Origin: Streptomyces buecherae
GTDB taxonomy: Bacteria; Actinomycetota; Actinomycetes; Streptomycetales; Streptomycetaceae
Direction: 5' to 3'
DNA length: 64,000 nt
Assembly: GCF_014295035.1 (NCBI RefSeq)
Contig: NZ_CP060404.1
Coordinates: 1,530,001-1,594,000 of the forward strand
Of the stretch, positions 24,778 to 38,600 are shown piece after piece. The notes beneath the pieces were generated by a model, which saw only the letters and a program-made list of their open reading frames with translations, was not told where the DNA came from and did not search any database. The position numbers were made by a program, and so were the translations under genes. Numbering within the stretch: position 1 is the first letter of the stretch; the number at the start of each line of letters is the position of its first letter.

Positions 24778-27700
24778 TTAGCTGAGCTCGTTCTCGATGA
24801 AATCGAAGAGATCGTCGTCGGACGCCCCGTCAAGCCGCTGCGTGATGCTCTCAGCGTCCTTCGCTCCGCTCTCGTCGCCGTTCAGCCTGGCAAGGAGTAC
24901 GTGGAGTCGAGCCGCGATGGCCGTTCGCCCGGCATCGTCCGGTTCGGCCGTGGAAAGTGATGCCTCAAGCTTTTCCAGATCCGCGATCAGCGGGGAGGCG
25001 GATACCCCTTCGTCGGGCAGGACGCCCGCCCTTACGTGCTCTGCCAGCGCCTTTGCGTTGGGGTAGTCGAAGACCAGAGTGGTGGGCAGCCTCAGCCCGG
25101 TATCTGAGTTCAGCCGGTTACGGAACTCCACCGCGGTGAGCGAGTCGAACCCCAATTCCTTGAAGGCTCGGTCGGATTCCACGCCTTCCATACCGGCGAA
25201 TCCGAGAACCGCCGCCGCGTGACCGCGCACCAGGTCGAGCACGGCGCGCTGCCGCTCGCTCGGAGCCAGCGCGAGGAGCCTTTCCCGCAGTGCCGATCCG
25301 CCCTCGGCCTGGCTCTCCTCGGCGACTCGGGCCTGCTCCAGGGCCGATACGACCTCGGGCAGTTCGCCGAGCAGCGGGCTCGGCCGCTCCAAGGTGAACA
25401 AGGGCGCGAACCGCTCCCAGTCCACGTCGGCGACCGTCACCACACCGTCATCACCCGCGACCGCACCACGCAACGCCGCAAGCGCCAGCTCGGGCGCCAT
25501 GGCGGACAGACCACGACGAGCCAACTGATCACCGCCGTCGCCGGCCGCCATACCGCCTTCCGCCCACGGCCCCCAGGCCACAGCCGTACCAGCAAGACCC
25601 CGGCCCCGACGATCCTCCACCAACGCGTCCAGGTAGGCGTTGGCGGCACCGTAAGCAGCCTGACCACCACTGCCCCACACACCCGCGATCGAGGAGAAGA
25701 CCACGAACGCGTCCAGCTCACGATCACCCAGCAACGCGTCCAGATGCCCGGCACCCGACGCCTTGCCGGAGATCACACCGGCGGCATCCGCCAACCCCAT
25801 CCCCGCAAGCTCCGCCGCCTGCTCCACGCCTGCCGCATGGAAGACAGCCCGCAACGGAAACTCCTCAGGCACGGCATCCAGCACCGCGGCCAACTGCTCA
25901 CGGTCAGCCACATCACACGCCACCACCGTCACCCGGGCGCCCAGGGCCTCAAGCTCCTCACGCAACTCGGGCGCACCCGGCGCGCCAAGGCCACGGCGGC
26001 TGGTCAACACCAGATGCTCGGCACCGTTACCCACCAGCCAGCGGGCCACCCGGCCGCCCAGCGCACCCGTACCACCGGTCACCAACGCCGTCCCACGCGT
26101 CCGCCACGACGTCACATCAGCGACAGGCGCCGCCGACCGGGCCAGACGACGCACGAACACACCAGAACCACGCACCGCGACCTGATCCTCGCCACCCTCA
26201 CCGACCCCACCAGACAGCACGCCCATCAGCCGCGCGACCGCACGCTCATCCAACACCTCAGGCAGATCAACCAGACCACCCCACAACCCCGAGTGCTCCA
26301 ACCCCACCACCCGGCCCAAACCCCACACCTGCGACTGCACAGCACCCGCCAACCGATCCGAACGCCCCACCGACACCGCACCCCGCGACACACACCACAA
26401 CAAACCCCCAGCACCCACCTCCACCAACGCCTGCACCAACACCAACGACGAGGCAAAACCAGCAGACAGCCCCGGATACCCCCCACACACACCCTCGTCC
26501 ACAGCAAGCAGCGACACCACGCCACTCAACTCCGGCGCAGAATCAAGCACTTCGCGCAACCGCCCGCTCAGCACCCCAGGCCCGAAGTCCCCCTCGTCCA
26601 CCACCAGCGACACCACACCCGCACCATGCCGCTCAAGCCCCGAAACAACCCCCTCCACCAACTCATCCTCAACACACGCCCCCGGGACCGCCACCAACCA
26701 CGTCCCCGACAACGACCCACCCACCACATCCCCAACCGGCTTCCACGACACCCGATAACGCCAACCATCAATCGTGGATTGCTCGCGGTTGCTCCGGTGG
26801 TACGCGGACAGCGCGGGCATGACCGTACTCAGCGGCGCATCGCGATCGACGTCGAGCGCCTCGGCGAGCGCTTCGAGATCCTCGCGCTCGACCGCTTCCC
26901 AGAACCGCGCGTCCACCGAGTCCGCGGCCGTCGAGCCGGAATTCCGGCCGCCGCCGGACGCGGATACCTCGGGCCAGAACCGTTCCCGCTGAAACGCGTA
27001 GGTGGGCAGCTCCACCTTGCCGGCACCGTGCCCGGCGAATATCGCTTCCCAGCCCACCGTGGCACCGTGTGCGTGCAGTTCGGCAAGCGCCGTCATCAAA
27101 GACCCTGCTTCGGGTCGCTCCTTACGCAGCACCGGGACCAGAACCGCCGCCGAGGCGTCCTCGGCGTGTGCCGCGAGGCAGTCCTGCGCCATGGCGGTGA
27201 GCACACCGTCCGGACCGACTTCCAAGAACCTTGTCACACCCAACGCCTCAAGCGAACGCACCCCATCCGCGAACCGAACCGCCTCACGCACATGCCGGAC
27301 CCAGTAGTCCGGAGAACACGCCTCCCCCTCCGAGGCCAGCCCGCCAGTCACGTTGGAGACCAGCGCCACGGTCGGCGACGCAAAAGGGATCTCACGGACT
27401 ACTTGGCCGAACTCGTCCAACATCCTGTCCATGAGGTAAGAGTGAAACGCATGTGAGACCCGCAATCCCCTAGTCTTTTTCCCCATCGCCGTCCATGCGT
27501 CCGCCACCTCTTGGACCGCTCGCGTGTGCCCGGCGATCACCACGGCCGTCGGTCCGTTGACCGCCGCGATGCTCACCTCGTGCTCACGGCCGGCCAACGA
27601 GGCAGCGACCTCCACCTCAGATGCCTGGATGGCGACCATCGCGCCACCCTCCGGCAGGGCCTGCATCAGCCGGCCACGCGCCGCGACCAGCGTGCACGCG

Positions 27701-29674
27701 TCCTGAAGCGAGAACACCCCGGCCACATGCGCGGCGGCGATCTCACCCACCGAGTGGCCCATCACCACATCCGGGGAGACACCCCAGTGCTCCAGCAACC
27801 GGAACAACGCCACCTCGACGGCGAACAACGCCGGCTGCGTGAACCCCGTCCGATCCAGCAGTTCGGCATCCGCACTGCCCTCCGCCGCGAACATCACGTC
27901 CTTCAGCGGACGGTCAAGAAGTACGTCCAGGTGCGCGCACACCTCGTCCAGAGCCTGAGCGAACGCCGGGAAGGCGTCGTACAACTCACGCCCCATACCC
28001 AGGCGTTGCGCACCCTGACCCGAGAACAGGAACGCCGTCTTACCGCCCGACACCGCCTGCCCCTGGACCACACCGGAGGCGATTCCGCCCTCGGCCACGG
28101 CCTCAAGACCACGCAGAAGGGTCGCCCGGTCCTCGCCGACCAGCACGGCACGGTGCTCGAACACCGACCTGGCCGCCAGTGAGTACCCCACATCCAGCAC
28201 ACCGAGGTCGCCCCGGGCCGCCACATGCGCGGCCAGCCGCCCGGCCTGTGCCCGCAACGCCTCCTGGCTCTTGGCCGAGAGCAGCCACGGCACCACTGTC
28301 GCCGAGTCGACGGTCTCGGTGGCCGAAACCGGAGTGGAAGCGGGAGCCACGGCGTCCGAAGCCGCGGGCTGCCCGGCCTCCGGCGCCTGCTCGATGATGG
28401 TGTGGGCGTTGGTCCCACTCAGCCCGAACGAGGAGATGCCCGCCCGACGCGGACGGCCGGTCTCGGGCCACGCGGTGGCCTCCGTCAGCAACCGCACCTC
28501 ACCCGCCGACCAGTCCACCTGACTCGACGGCTCATCCACATGCAGGATCTTCGGCAACACGCCCTCGCGCATCGCCATCACCATCTTGATGATGCCCGCG
28601 ACACCGGCCGCCGCCTGCGTGTGCCCGATGTTCGACTTGATGGCACCCAACCACAACGGCTGCTCCTCAGGCCGCCCCTGGCCGTAGGTGGCCAGCAGCG
28701 CCTGCGCCTCGATCGGGTCACCCAACGTCGTCCCCGTACCGTGCGCCTCCACCGCGTCCACCTCGGCAGCGGACAGTCCGGCACTCGCCAGCGCCTGCCG
28801 GATCACCCGCTGCTGCGAGGGACCGTTGGGCGCCGTAAGGCCGTTGGACGCACCGTCCTGGTTGACCGCCGAACCCCGCACGATCGCCAACACCGGGTGA
28901 CCGTTCTTCCGCGCGTCCGACAGCCGCTCCACCAGCAGCAAGCCCACACCCTCGGACCAACCCGTACCATCCGCCGCGTCCGCGAACGGCTTGCACCGGC
29001 CGTCGACCGCCAGCCCACGCTGCCGGCTGAACTCCACGAAGGCGCCGGGTGTCGACATCACCGACACGCCGCCGGCAAGGGCCAGGTCGCACTCGCCCTG
29101 GCGCAGCGCCTGTATGGCCATATGGAGTGCCACCAGCGACGACGAACACGCCGTGTCCACCGTCACCGCGGGTCCTTCGAGACCGAAGGTGTAGGAGATA
29201 CGGCCCGACACCACGCTGGCCGCACTGCCCGTGCCCAGGTGGCCTTCGAGGTCGCCCTGGGAGTCCACCCACAATCCGGCGTAGTCCTGGCCGTTCGTTC
29301 CGACGAACACACCCGCCCGGGCGCCTCTCAGCGACTCGGGAGCGATACCGGCGCGCTCGAACGCCTCCCACGAGGTCTCAAGCAGCAGCCGCTGCTGCGG
29401 GTCCATGGCCAGCGCCTCACGCGGGGAGATCCCGAAGAACCTGGCGTCGAACCGCGGGGCGTCGTAGAGGAAGCCGCCCTCGCGGGCGTAGGACGTGCCG
29501 AGCCGCTCGGGGTCGGGGTTGTACAGCGCGTCGAGGTCCCAACCGCGGTCGGCGGGGAACGCGGAGATGGCGTCGGCGCCTTCGGCCACCAGCCGCCACA
29601 GGTCCTCCGGGGTATGGACGTCTCCGGGGAAATGGCAGCTCATCGCCACGATCGCGATGGGTTCGTCGTCCACG
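24778..29674 (-). other. PKS module B3: KS-AT(m)-KR(A)-ACP plus class 1a docking domain
   Basis: KS Cys is near 29,148, with fingerprint [10 protein letters not shown] has GHSVGE (~27,755) and HAFH (~27,445), so malonyl, but the stretch around HAFH (27,340-27,540) diverges from the other malonyl ATs. KR is A-type: no LDD ([11 protein letters not shown]), with W eight before Y ([14 protein letters not shown]). ACP serine is near 25,147. The docking region occupies the last ~85 codons. Expected unit: a hydroxyl of the same type as B1. Confidence 0.9.
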
Positions 29675-32600
29675 GCCACCGCGTTCGGCTGGGCGGTGTC
29701 GAGGGCCGGCCGGGCCGTGCCGAACGCCTCGGCGTCCAGGTAGTCGGCCAGTTCGGCGGCCGTCGGGTAGTCGAAGACGAGCGTCGCCGGGAGGCGCAGG
29801 CCGGTCGCGAGGTCCAGCCGATTGCGCAGCTCGACCGCCGTGAGGGAGTCGAACCCGAGGTCGCGGAAGGCGCGGCCGGGTTCGATCGAGTCCGCCGATG
29901 TGTGGCCGAGCACCGAGGCCGCGTGGCCGCGGACCAGCTCCAGCACGGCCTCGTTGCGTTCGGTCGCCGACAGTCCGGCGAGCCTCCCGGCGAAGGTGGC
30001 CGCCTGCGTACCGGCGCCGTCGTCGTCCGTGGCCAGGTGCTCGTGCGCCTCGGGGATGCCGCTGACGAGAGTGCCGCCACGCGCGGCGGCCAACGCCGGG
30101 GCCAGGCGCTCCCAGTCGACGTCCGCGACGACGAGCGACGCCTCCTCCTGGCCGACGGCCCAGCTCAGCGCGTCCACCGCCAGCGCCGGAGCCATCGCGG
30201 ACACCGCGCCACCGCGCACCCGCTCCCCCGCACGGCCGCTCGCGGCCATACCGGATTCGGCCCAGGGTCCCCAGGCCACCGCCGTACCGGCCAGCCCGGC
30301 ACCACGGCGCGCCACGGCCAGCGCGTCCAGATACGCGTTCGCCGCCGCGTAGGCACCCTGTCCGGCACCGCCCACCACGCCGGCGAACGACGAGAACAGC
30401 ACGAACGCGTCCAGTTCCAGGTCGGCCGTCAGCTCGTGCAGCAGCCGCGCGCCCTCGACCTTCGCCCCCAGCACCCCGGCGAGCCGCTCGATGGTCAGGC
30501 CGTCCAGGACGCCGTCATCCAGCACGCCGGCCGCGTGCACCACACCGCGCAGCGGGTAGCGCTCGGGAATTGCCGCCAGCACCTCGGCCAGCGCATCCCC
30601 GTCGGAGGCGTCACAGGCCACCACCCGCACGGAGGCGCCGAGCCCTTCCAGCTCCGCCCCCAGCTCGGAGGCACCCTCCGCCGCGAGCCCACGACGGCTG
30701 GTCAGCACCACGTGCTCGGCACCCGCACGCACCGCCCAGCGCGCCACATGCGCGCCCAGCGCACCCGTACCCCCGGTGATCAGCACCGAGCCACTCGGTC
30801 GCCATGCCTCGCCGCCCGTGGATGCCGTACGCACCAGCCGCCGGCCGAACACACCGGAGCCCCGGATCGCCGTCTCGTCCTCACCGTCCTCCGCGGACAG
30901 CACACCGGCCAGCCGCGCCACGGCGCGCTCGTCCAACGTCTCGGGCAGATCGACGAGCCCGCCCCAGAGCTGCGGGTGCTCCAGCGCCGCCACCCGGCCG
31001 AGGCCCCACACCTGCGCCTGCGCGGTGCTCGCGAGCCGGTCCGAACGGCCCACCGACACCGCGCCCCGCGAGGCACACCACAGCCGAAGGCCCACGTCCA
31101 ACCCGGCCGCGGCCTGCACCAGCCGCAGCGTCAGCGCGAGCCCGGCGGCGACCACCGGCTCCGCGGCACACGGCTCCTCGTCCAGCGCGAGCAACGACAG
31201 CACACTCGCGTCGGGCTCGTCACCGAGCGCGGCGAGCAGCAACTCGGCGAGCCCATCGCGGTCCGTGTCGCCGTCGACCGACACCGGTACGACGCGAGCG
31301 CCGTGCTCCTCCAGCCCCTGTGTGATCGTGACGGTCAGCTCGCCGTCCGCGAGCCCGGCGGGCACCACCAGCAGCCACGCGCCCGACAGCGTCCCCGCCG
31401 CCGCCTCCGGAACCGGCTTCCAGGAGACCCGATAACGCCAGCCGTCGACCGTGGCCCGGTCGCGCTGCTGACGGCGGTACGAGGAGAGCGCGGGCAGCAA
31501 CTCACCCAGCGAGCCACCTCCGTCGACGTCCAGCGCCTGTGCCAGCGCCTCCAGGTCCTCCCGCTCCACCGCGTCCCAGAACCGCGCGTCCACCGAGTCC
31601 ACCGCGGAACCAGGCGAAGCCTGCGCACGGTCCTCCAGCCAGTAGCGCTGACGCTGGAAGGCGTACGTCGGCAGCTCCACCGTCCGCGCACCACGCCCGG
31701 CGAAGACCCGCTCCCAACCCACCTCGACACCGTGCACATGGAGTTCGGCCAACGCCGCCGTCAGCGCCAGAACCTCCGCGCGGTCCTTACGCAGAACAGG
31801 TGCCACGACCAGGGCCGAACCCGCGTCCGCCCGCAGGCAGTCGCGCGCCATGGCGGACAGCACACCGTCGGGGCCGACCTCGACAAACCGGGTCACGCCC
31901 AGCCTCTCCAGCGCCCGCACCCCGTCCGCGAACCGCACGGCCTCCCGGACATGGCGCACCCAGTACTCCGGCGAGCACACCTCGTCGGCACCCGCCGCCT
32001 CACCGGTCACGTTCGACACCAGCGCGATCGACGGCGTCTGGAAGGACAGCCTCTCGACGACCTTGCGGAAGTCGCCGAGCATGGCGTCCATACGGGGCGA
32101 GTGGAAGGCGTGGCTGACCCGCAGGCGGCTGGTCTTACGGCCCTGCTCGGCCCACTGTGCGGCAACCTCCAGTACGGCGGCCTCGTCACCCGCGATCACC
32201 ACGGCCGTCGGACCGTTCACGGCGGCGACACTCACCTCGGTCTCACGACCGGCCAGCGTCTCGGCGATCTCCTCCTCGGACGCCTGGATGGCGACCATCG
32301 CGCCACCCTCCGGCAGCGCCTGCATCAGCCGGCCACGCGCCGCGACCAGCGTGCACGCGTCCTCCAGCGAGAACACCCCCGCCACGTGCGCGGCGGCGAT
32401 CTCACCAACGGAGTGACCGATCAGCACGTCCGGGGTGACACCCCAGTGCTCAAGCAGCCGGAACAACGCCACCTCGACGGCGAACAACGCCGGCTGCGTG
32501 AACCCCGTCCGATCCAGCAGTTCGGCATCCGCACTGCCCTCGGCCGCGAACATCACGTCCCGCAGCGGGCGGTCAAGCACGACGTCCAGGTGCGCGCACA

Positions 32601-35600
32601 CCTCATCCAGGGCGCGGGCGAACACCGGGTACGCCTCGTACAACTCCCGACCCATACACAGGCGTTGCGCGCCCTGGCCCGAGAACAGGAACGCCATCAC
32701 ACCCGAGGTGTTCGCGACGCCCTGTACCGCTCCGGGCGCCACTTCACCGGTCGCGACAGCCTCGACGCCGCGCAACAACTCCGCGCGGTCGGCACCCACG
32801 ATCACCGCGCGGTGTTCATGCGCCGCGCGGGTCGCCACCAGCGAGTAGCCCACATCCAGCGCGCCCAGCTCGGCACGCTCGACCAGATACGACCGGAGCC
32901 GCTCGGCCTGGGCGCGCAGAGCCTCCGCGCTCCTGGCGGAAAGCGCCCAGGGCACGATGCCGTGATCCTCGACCGGGGTTGTCGGGGCAGGCTGCGCCTC
33001 GTCCTCGACCGGCGGGGCCTGCTCGATGATGGTGTGCGCGTTGGTCCCGCTCACACCGAAGGCGGAGACACCGGCCCGACGCGGATGCCCGCTCTCGGGC
33101 CACTCCGTGGCCTCCGTCAGCAGCCGCACCTCACCCGCCGACCAGTCCACCTGCCGCGACGGCTCATCCACATGCAGCGACTGCGGCAACACACCATGCC
33201 GCATCGCCATCACCATCTTGATGATGCCGCCCACGCCGGCCGCAGCCTGGGTGTGACCGAGGTTCGACTTCAGCGAACCCAGCCACAGCGGACGACCCTC
33301 CGGCCGCTCCTGACCGTAGGTGGCCAACAGCGCCTGCGCCTCGATCGGGTCACCCAACGTCGTACCCGTACCGTGCGCCTCCACCACGTCCACATCGGCC
33401 GCCGACACTCCGGCGTTGGCGAGTGCCTGCCGGATCACCCGCTGCTGGGACGGCCCGTTCGGCGCGGTCAGACCGTTGCTGGCACCGTCCTGGTTGACCG
33501 CCGATCCCCGCACGATCGCCAGTACCTCGTGACCGTTGCGCCGCGCGTCCGACAGCCGCTCCACAAGCAGCATGCCCACACCCTCGGACCAGCCCGTGCC
33601 ATCCGCGGCGTCCGCGAACGGCTTGCACCTGCCATCGGGGGCCAGGCCACGCTGGCGGCTGAACTCCACGAACGCACCGGGTGTGGCCATGACGGTGACA
33701 CCGCCGGCGAGCGCCATGTCGCACTCACCCTGACGCAGCGCCTGCGCGGCCTGGTGCAGGGCGACCAGCGACGACGAGCACGCCGTGTCCACCGTCAGCG
33801 CCGGCCCCTCAAGACCCAGCGTGTAGGAGATGCGACCGGAGACGACCGAGGTCGCGTTGCCGGTCAGGATCTGCCCTTCCAGCTCCCCGGCCGCTCCGTC
33901 GTGCCCGACTCCGTAGCCCGACGTCGCGGCTCCGACGAACACGCCGATCTGGCGGCCACGTACGGAGGTGGGAGCGATACCGGCGCGCTCGAACGCCTCC
34001 CAGGATGTCTCCAACAGCAGCCGCTGCTGCGGGTCCATGGCCAGGGCCTCACGCGGCGAGATCCCGAAGAAGGCGGCATCGAACTCGCCCCCGTTGTGCA
34101 GGAAGCCACCCTCACGGGCGTAGAAGGTGCCCAGACGCTCGGGGTCCGGGTCATACATCCCGTCCACGTCCCAACCACGGTCGGACGGGAAGTCGGAGAT
34201 GGCGTCACCACCGCTGGCCACGAGTCGCCACAGGTCCTCGGGGCTTCCGACGCCGCCCGGGAAACGGCAGCTCATCCCGACGATCGCGATCGGGTCATCA
34301 TCGACCGAGGCCACCACCGCCGAAGGCACCGCCACCGCCTCCCGCGTACCCAACACCTCGGCACGCAGATGACCAGCCAGCACCACAGAACTCGGGAAGT
34401 CGAAGACCAACGTGGCCGGCAACACCAACCCCGTCTCCGCGTTCAACCGATTACGGAACTCCACCGCGGTAAGCGAATCGAAACCAAGCTCCTTGAACGC
34501 CCGCCCCGGCTCCACCACCTCCGCACCCGCGAAACCGAGCACCGCCGCCGCCTGACCACGCACGAGGTCGAGCAGAGCCCGGTCGATCTCGGCCTCGGTC
34601 AGCCCCGCCAGACGCTCCCGCAACCCCGTCGACGCGTCGCCTGCCTGACCGGACGAGCTCGCGGCGTCGAGTGCCCTCCGAACCTCGGGCAGGTCACCGA
34701 GCAACGGGCTCGGCCGCTCCAAAGTGAACAAGGGCGCGAACCGCTCCCAGTCCACGTCGGCGACCGTCACCACACCGTCATCACCCGCGACCGCACCACG
34801 CAACGCCGTAAGCGCCAGCTCGGGCGCCATCGCGGACAGACCACGACGAGCCAACTGGTCACCACTGTCACCGGCCGCCATACCGCCTTCCGCCCACGGC
34901 CCCCACGCCACAGCCGTACCAGCAAGACCCCGACCCCGACGATCCTCCACCAACGCGTCCAGGTAGGCGTTGGCCGCACCATAAGCAGCCTGACCACCAC
35001 TACCCCACACACCCGCGATCGAGGAGAACACCACGAACGCGTCCAACTCACGATCACCCAACAACGCGTCCAGGTTGATGGCGCCGGCCACCTTGCCCGA
35101 CACCACCGATGCCGCATCCGCCAACCCCACACCCATAAGCTCCGTCACCTGCTCCACACCCGCGGCGTGGAACACAGCCCGCAACGGAAACTCCTCAGGC
35201 ACGGCATCCAGCACCGCGGCCAACTGCTCACGGTCAGCCACATCACACGCCGCCACCGTCACCCGGGCACCCAGCCCCACCAACTCATCCCGCAACGCCA
35301 CGGCACCAGGCGCGTCAAGACCACGGCGGCTGGTCAACACCACATGCTCGGCGCCCTGCTCCACAGCCCAACGGGCCACCCGACCACCCAGCGCACCCGT
35401 ACCACCAGTGACCAACGCCGTCCCACGCGTCCGCCACGACGCCACGTCAGCGACAGGCGCCGCCGACCGGGCCAGACGACGCACGAACACACCAGAACCA
35501 CGCACCGCGACCTGATCCTCGCCACCCTCACCGACCCCACCAGACAACACACCCACCAACCGCGCGACCGCACGCTCATCCAACACCTCAGGCAGATCAA

Positions 35601-38600
35601 CCAGACCACCCCACAACCCCGAGTGCTCCAACCCCACCACCCGACCAAGGCCCCACACCTGCGACTGCACAGCACTCGCCAACCGATCCGAACGCCCCAC
35701 CGACACCGCACCCCGCGACACACACCACAACAAACCCCCAGCACCCACCTCCACCAACCCCTGCACCAACACCAACGACGAAGCAAAACCAACAGACAAC
35801 CCCGGATACCCCGCACACACCCCCTCAGCCAGAGCAAGCAGCGACACCACACCACTCAACTCCGGCGCAGAACCGAGGACTTCGCGCAACCGCCCGCTCA
35901 ACACCCCAGGCCCGAAGTCCCCCTCATCCACCACCAGCGACACCACACCCGCACCATGCCGCTCAAGCCCCGACACAACCCCCGCCACCAACTCGCCACC
36001 AACACACGACCCCGGGACCACCACCAACCACGTCCCCGACAACGACCCACCCACCACATCCCCAACCGGCTTCCACGACACCCGATAACGCCAACCATCG
36101 ATGGTCGACTGGTCGCGGCTGCTGCGCCGGTACGCCGAGAGCGCGGGCAGAACCGCGCCCAGCGTCGCTTCGTCATCGAAGTCGAGCGTCTTGGCGAGCG
36201 CTGCGAGATCCTCGCGCTCCACGGCCTGCCAGAACCACGCGTCCACCTCGTCCCGGATGCCGGCGTCAACACCGGATGATCCGTCGGCGGACTTCTCGAT
36301 CCAGTAGCGCTGACGCTGGAACGGGTAGGTCGGCAGGTCGACCCTGCGAGCTTCGAGGCCGTCGAACGCCGGCCGCCAGTCGACAACGGAGCCATGGACA
36401 TGCAGCCGCGCCAGCGTCGTGGTCAGGGCGACGACCTCTGAGCGGTCCTTGCGCAGCACCGGCACGACTACGGGCGCCGAGCCGGAATCGCCCCGTTCCG
36501 CCAGGCAGTCCTGTGCCATCGCCGAGAGCACACCGTCGGGGCCCACCTCCAGGAAGGTGGTCACGTCCTGCGCGTCGAGCGTCCGCACACCGTCCGCGAA
36601 CCGCACGGCCTCCCGCACATGCCGCACCCAGTACTCCGGCGAGCACACCTCCGCGTCCGCCACCTTGCCGGTGACGTTGGAGACGAGATCGATGGAGGGC
36701 GAGGCGAACGACAGGGCTCCCACGACGCGGCGGAAGTCGTCCAGCATGGCGTCCATACGCGGCGAGTGGAACGCGTGGCTGACGCGCAGGCGACGGGTCT
36801 TGCGACCCTGCTGCTCCCACTGCCCGGCGATCTCCGATACGGCGGCCTCGTCACCCGCGACCACCACGGCCGTCGGACCGTTCACGGCCGCGATGCTCAC
36901 CTCGGCCTCACGACCGGCCAACGAGCCGGCGATCTCCTCCTCGGACGCCTGCACCGCCACCATCGCGCCGCCCTCCGGCAGCGCCTGCATCAGCCGGCCA
37001 CGCGCCGCGATCAGCGTGCACGCGTCCTCCAGCGAGAACACCCCCGCCACATACGCGGCAGCGATCTCACCCACCGAGTGACCCATCACCACATCCGGGG
37101 AGACACCCCAGTGCTCCAGCAACCGGAACAACGCCACCTCGACCGCGAACAACGCCGGCTGCGTGAACGCGGTCCGGTCCAGCAGCTCGGCATCCGCACT
37201 GCCCTCCGCCGCGAACATCACCTCTCGCAGCGGACGGTCAAGAAGTACGTCCAGGTGCGCGCACACCTCGTCCAGGGCGCGGGCGAACACCGGGAAGGCG
37301 TCGTACAACTCACGCCCCATACCGAGGCGTTGCGCACCCTGGCCCGAGAACAGGAACGCGAGGGTGTCCTCCGTCCGTGCCACACCCTGGACGACCTGAG
37401 CCACGTTCTCACCGTTGGCCAGAGCCTCCAGGGCGCGGAGGAGGCCATCACGGTCCTCGGCGACCACGGCCGCTCGGTGATCGAAAACCGAACGGGTCGT
37501 GGCCAGGGAAAAGGCCACATCGGTCGGCGACAACTCCGGATGCGCACTCATGTGGGCATGGAGCTGGCGCGCCTGGGCGCTCAGCCCCTCCGCGCTCTTA
37601 CCGGACACCAGCCACGGCAGGACGGTGGGCTGCTTCGCCACGTCGGCCTGGGGGGCGGTCGCCTCTTGTTGTTCATCGAGGTCGGCCTCCGGCACCTGTT
37701 CGATGATGGTGTGGGCGTTGGTCCCGCTCAGCCCGAACGAGGAGATACCCGCCCGACGCGGACGGCCGGTTTCGGGCCACGCGGTGGTCTCCGTCAGCAG
37801 CCGCACCTCACCCGCCGACCAGTCCACCTGGCTCGACGGCTCATCCACATGCAGGATCTTCGGCAGGGTGCCGTGCCGCATGGCCATCACCATCTTGATA
37901 ATGCCCGCGACACCGGCGGCGGCCTGCGTGTGCCCGATGTTCGACTTGATGGCACCCAACCACAACGGCTGCTCCTCAGGCCGCCCTTGGCCGTAGGTCG
38001 CCAGCAGCGCCTGCGCCTCGATCGGGTCACCCAGCGTGGTACCCGTACCGTGCGCCTCCACCGCGTCCACCTCGGCCGCCGACAGTCCGGCGCTGGCCAG
38101 CGCCTGCCGGATCACCCGCTGCTGCGACGGACCGTTCGGCGCCGTAAGGCCGTTGGACGCACCGTCCTGGTTGACCGCCGAACCCCGCACGATCGCCAGT
38201 ACCGGATGACCGTTCTTGCGCGCGTCCGACAGCCGCTCCACCAGCAGCAAGCCGACACCCTCGGACCAGCCCGTGCCGTCCGCGCCCTCCGCGAACGGCT
38301 TGCACCGGCCGTCGACCGCCAGCCCACGCTGCCGGCTGAACTCGATGAACGAACCGGGCGACGACATGACCGACACGCCACCGGCGAGCGCCAGGTCGCA
38401 CTCGCCCTGGCGCAGCGCCTGCGCGGCCAGGTGCAGCGCGACCAGCGACGACGAACACGCCGTGTCCACCGTCACCGCCGGCCCCTCAAGGCCGAAGGTG
38501 TAGGAGATACGGCCTGACACCACGCTGGCCGCACTGCCCGTCAGATAGCCCTCCAGTTCGCCTCCCACCTCGTAGAGATGGGTCGCGTAGTCCAGGCCAC

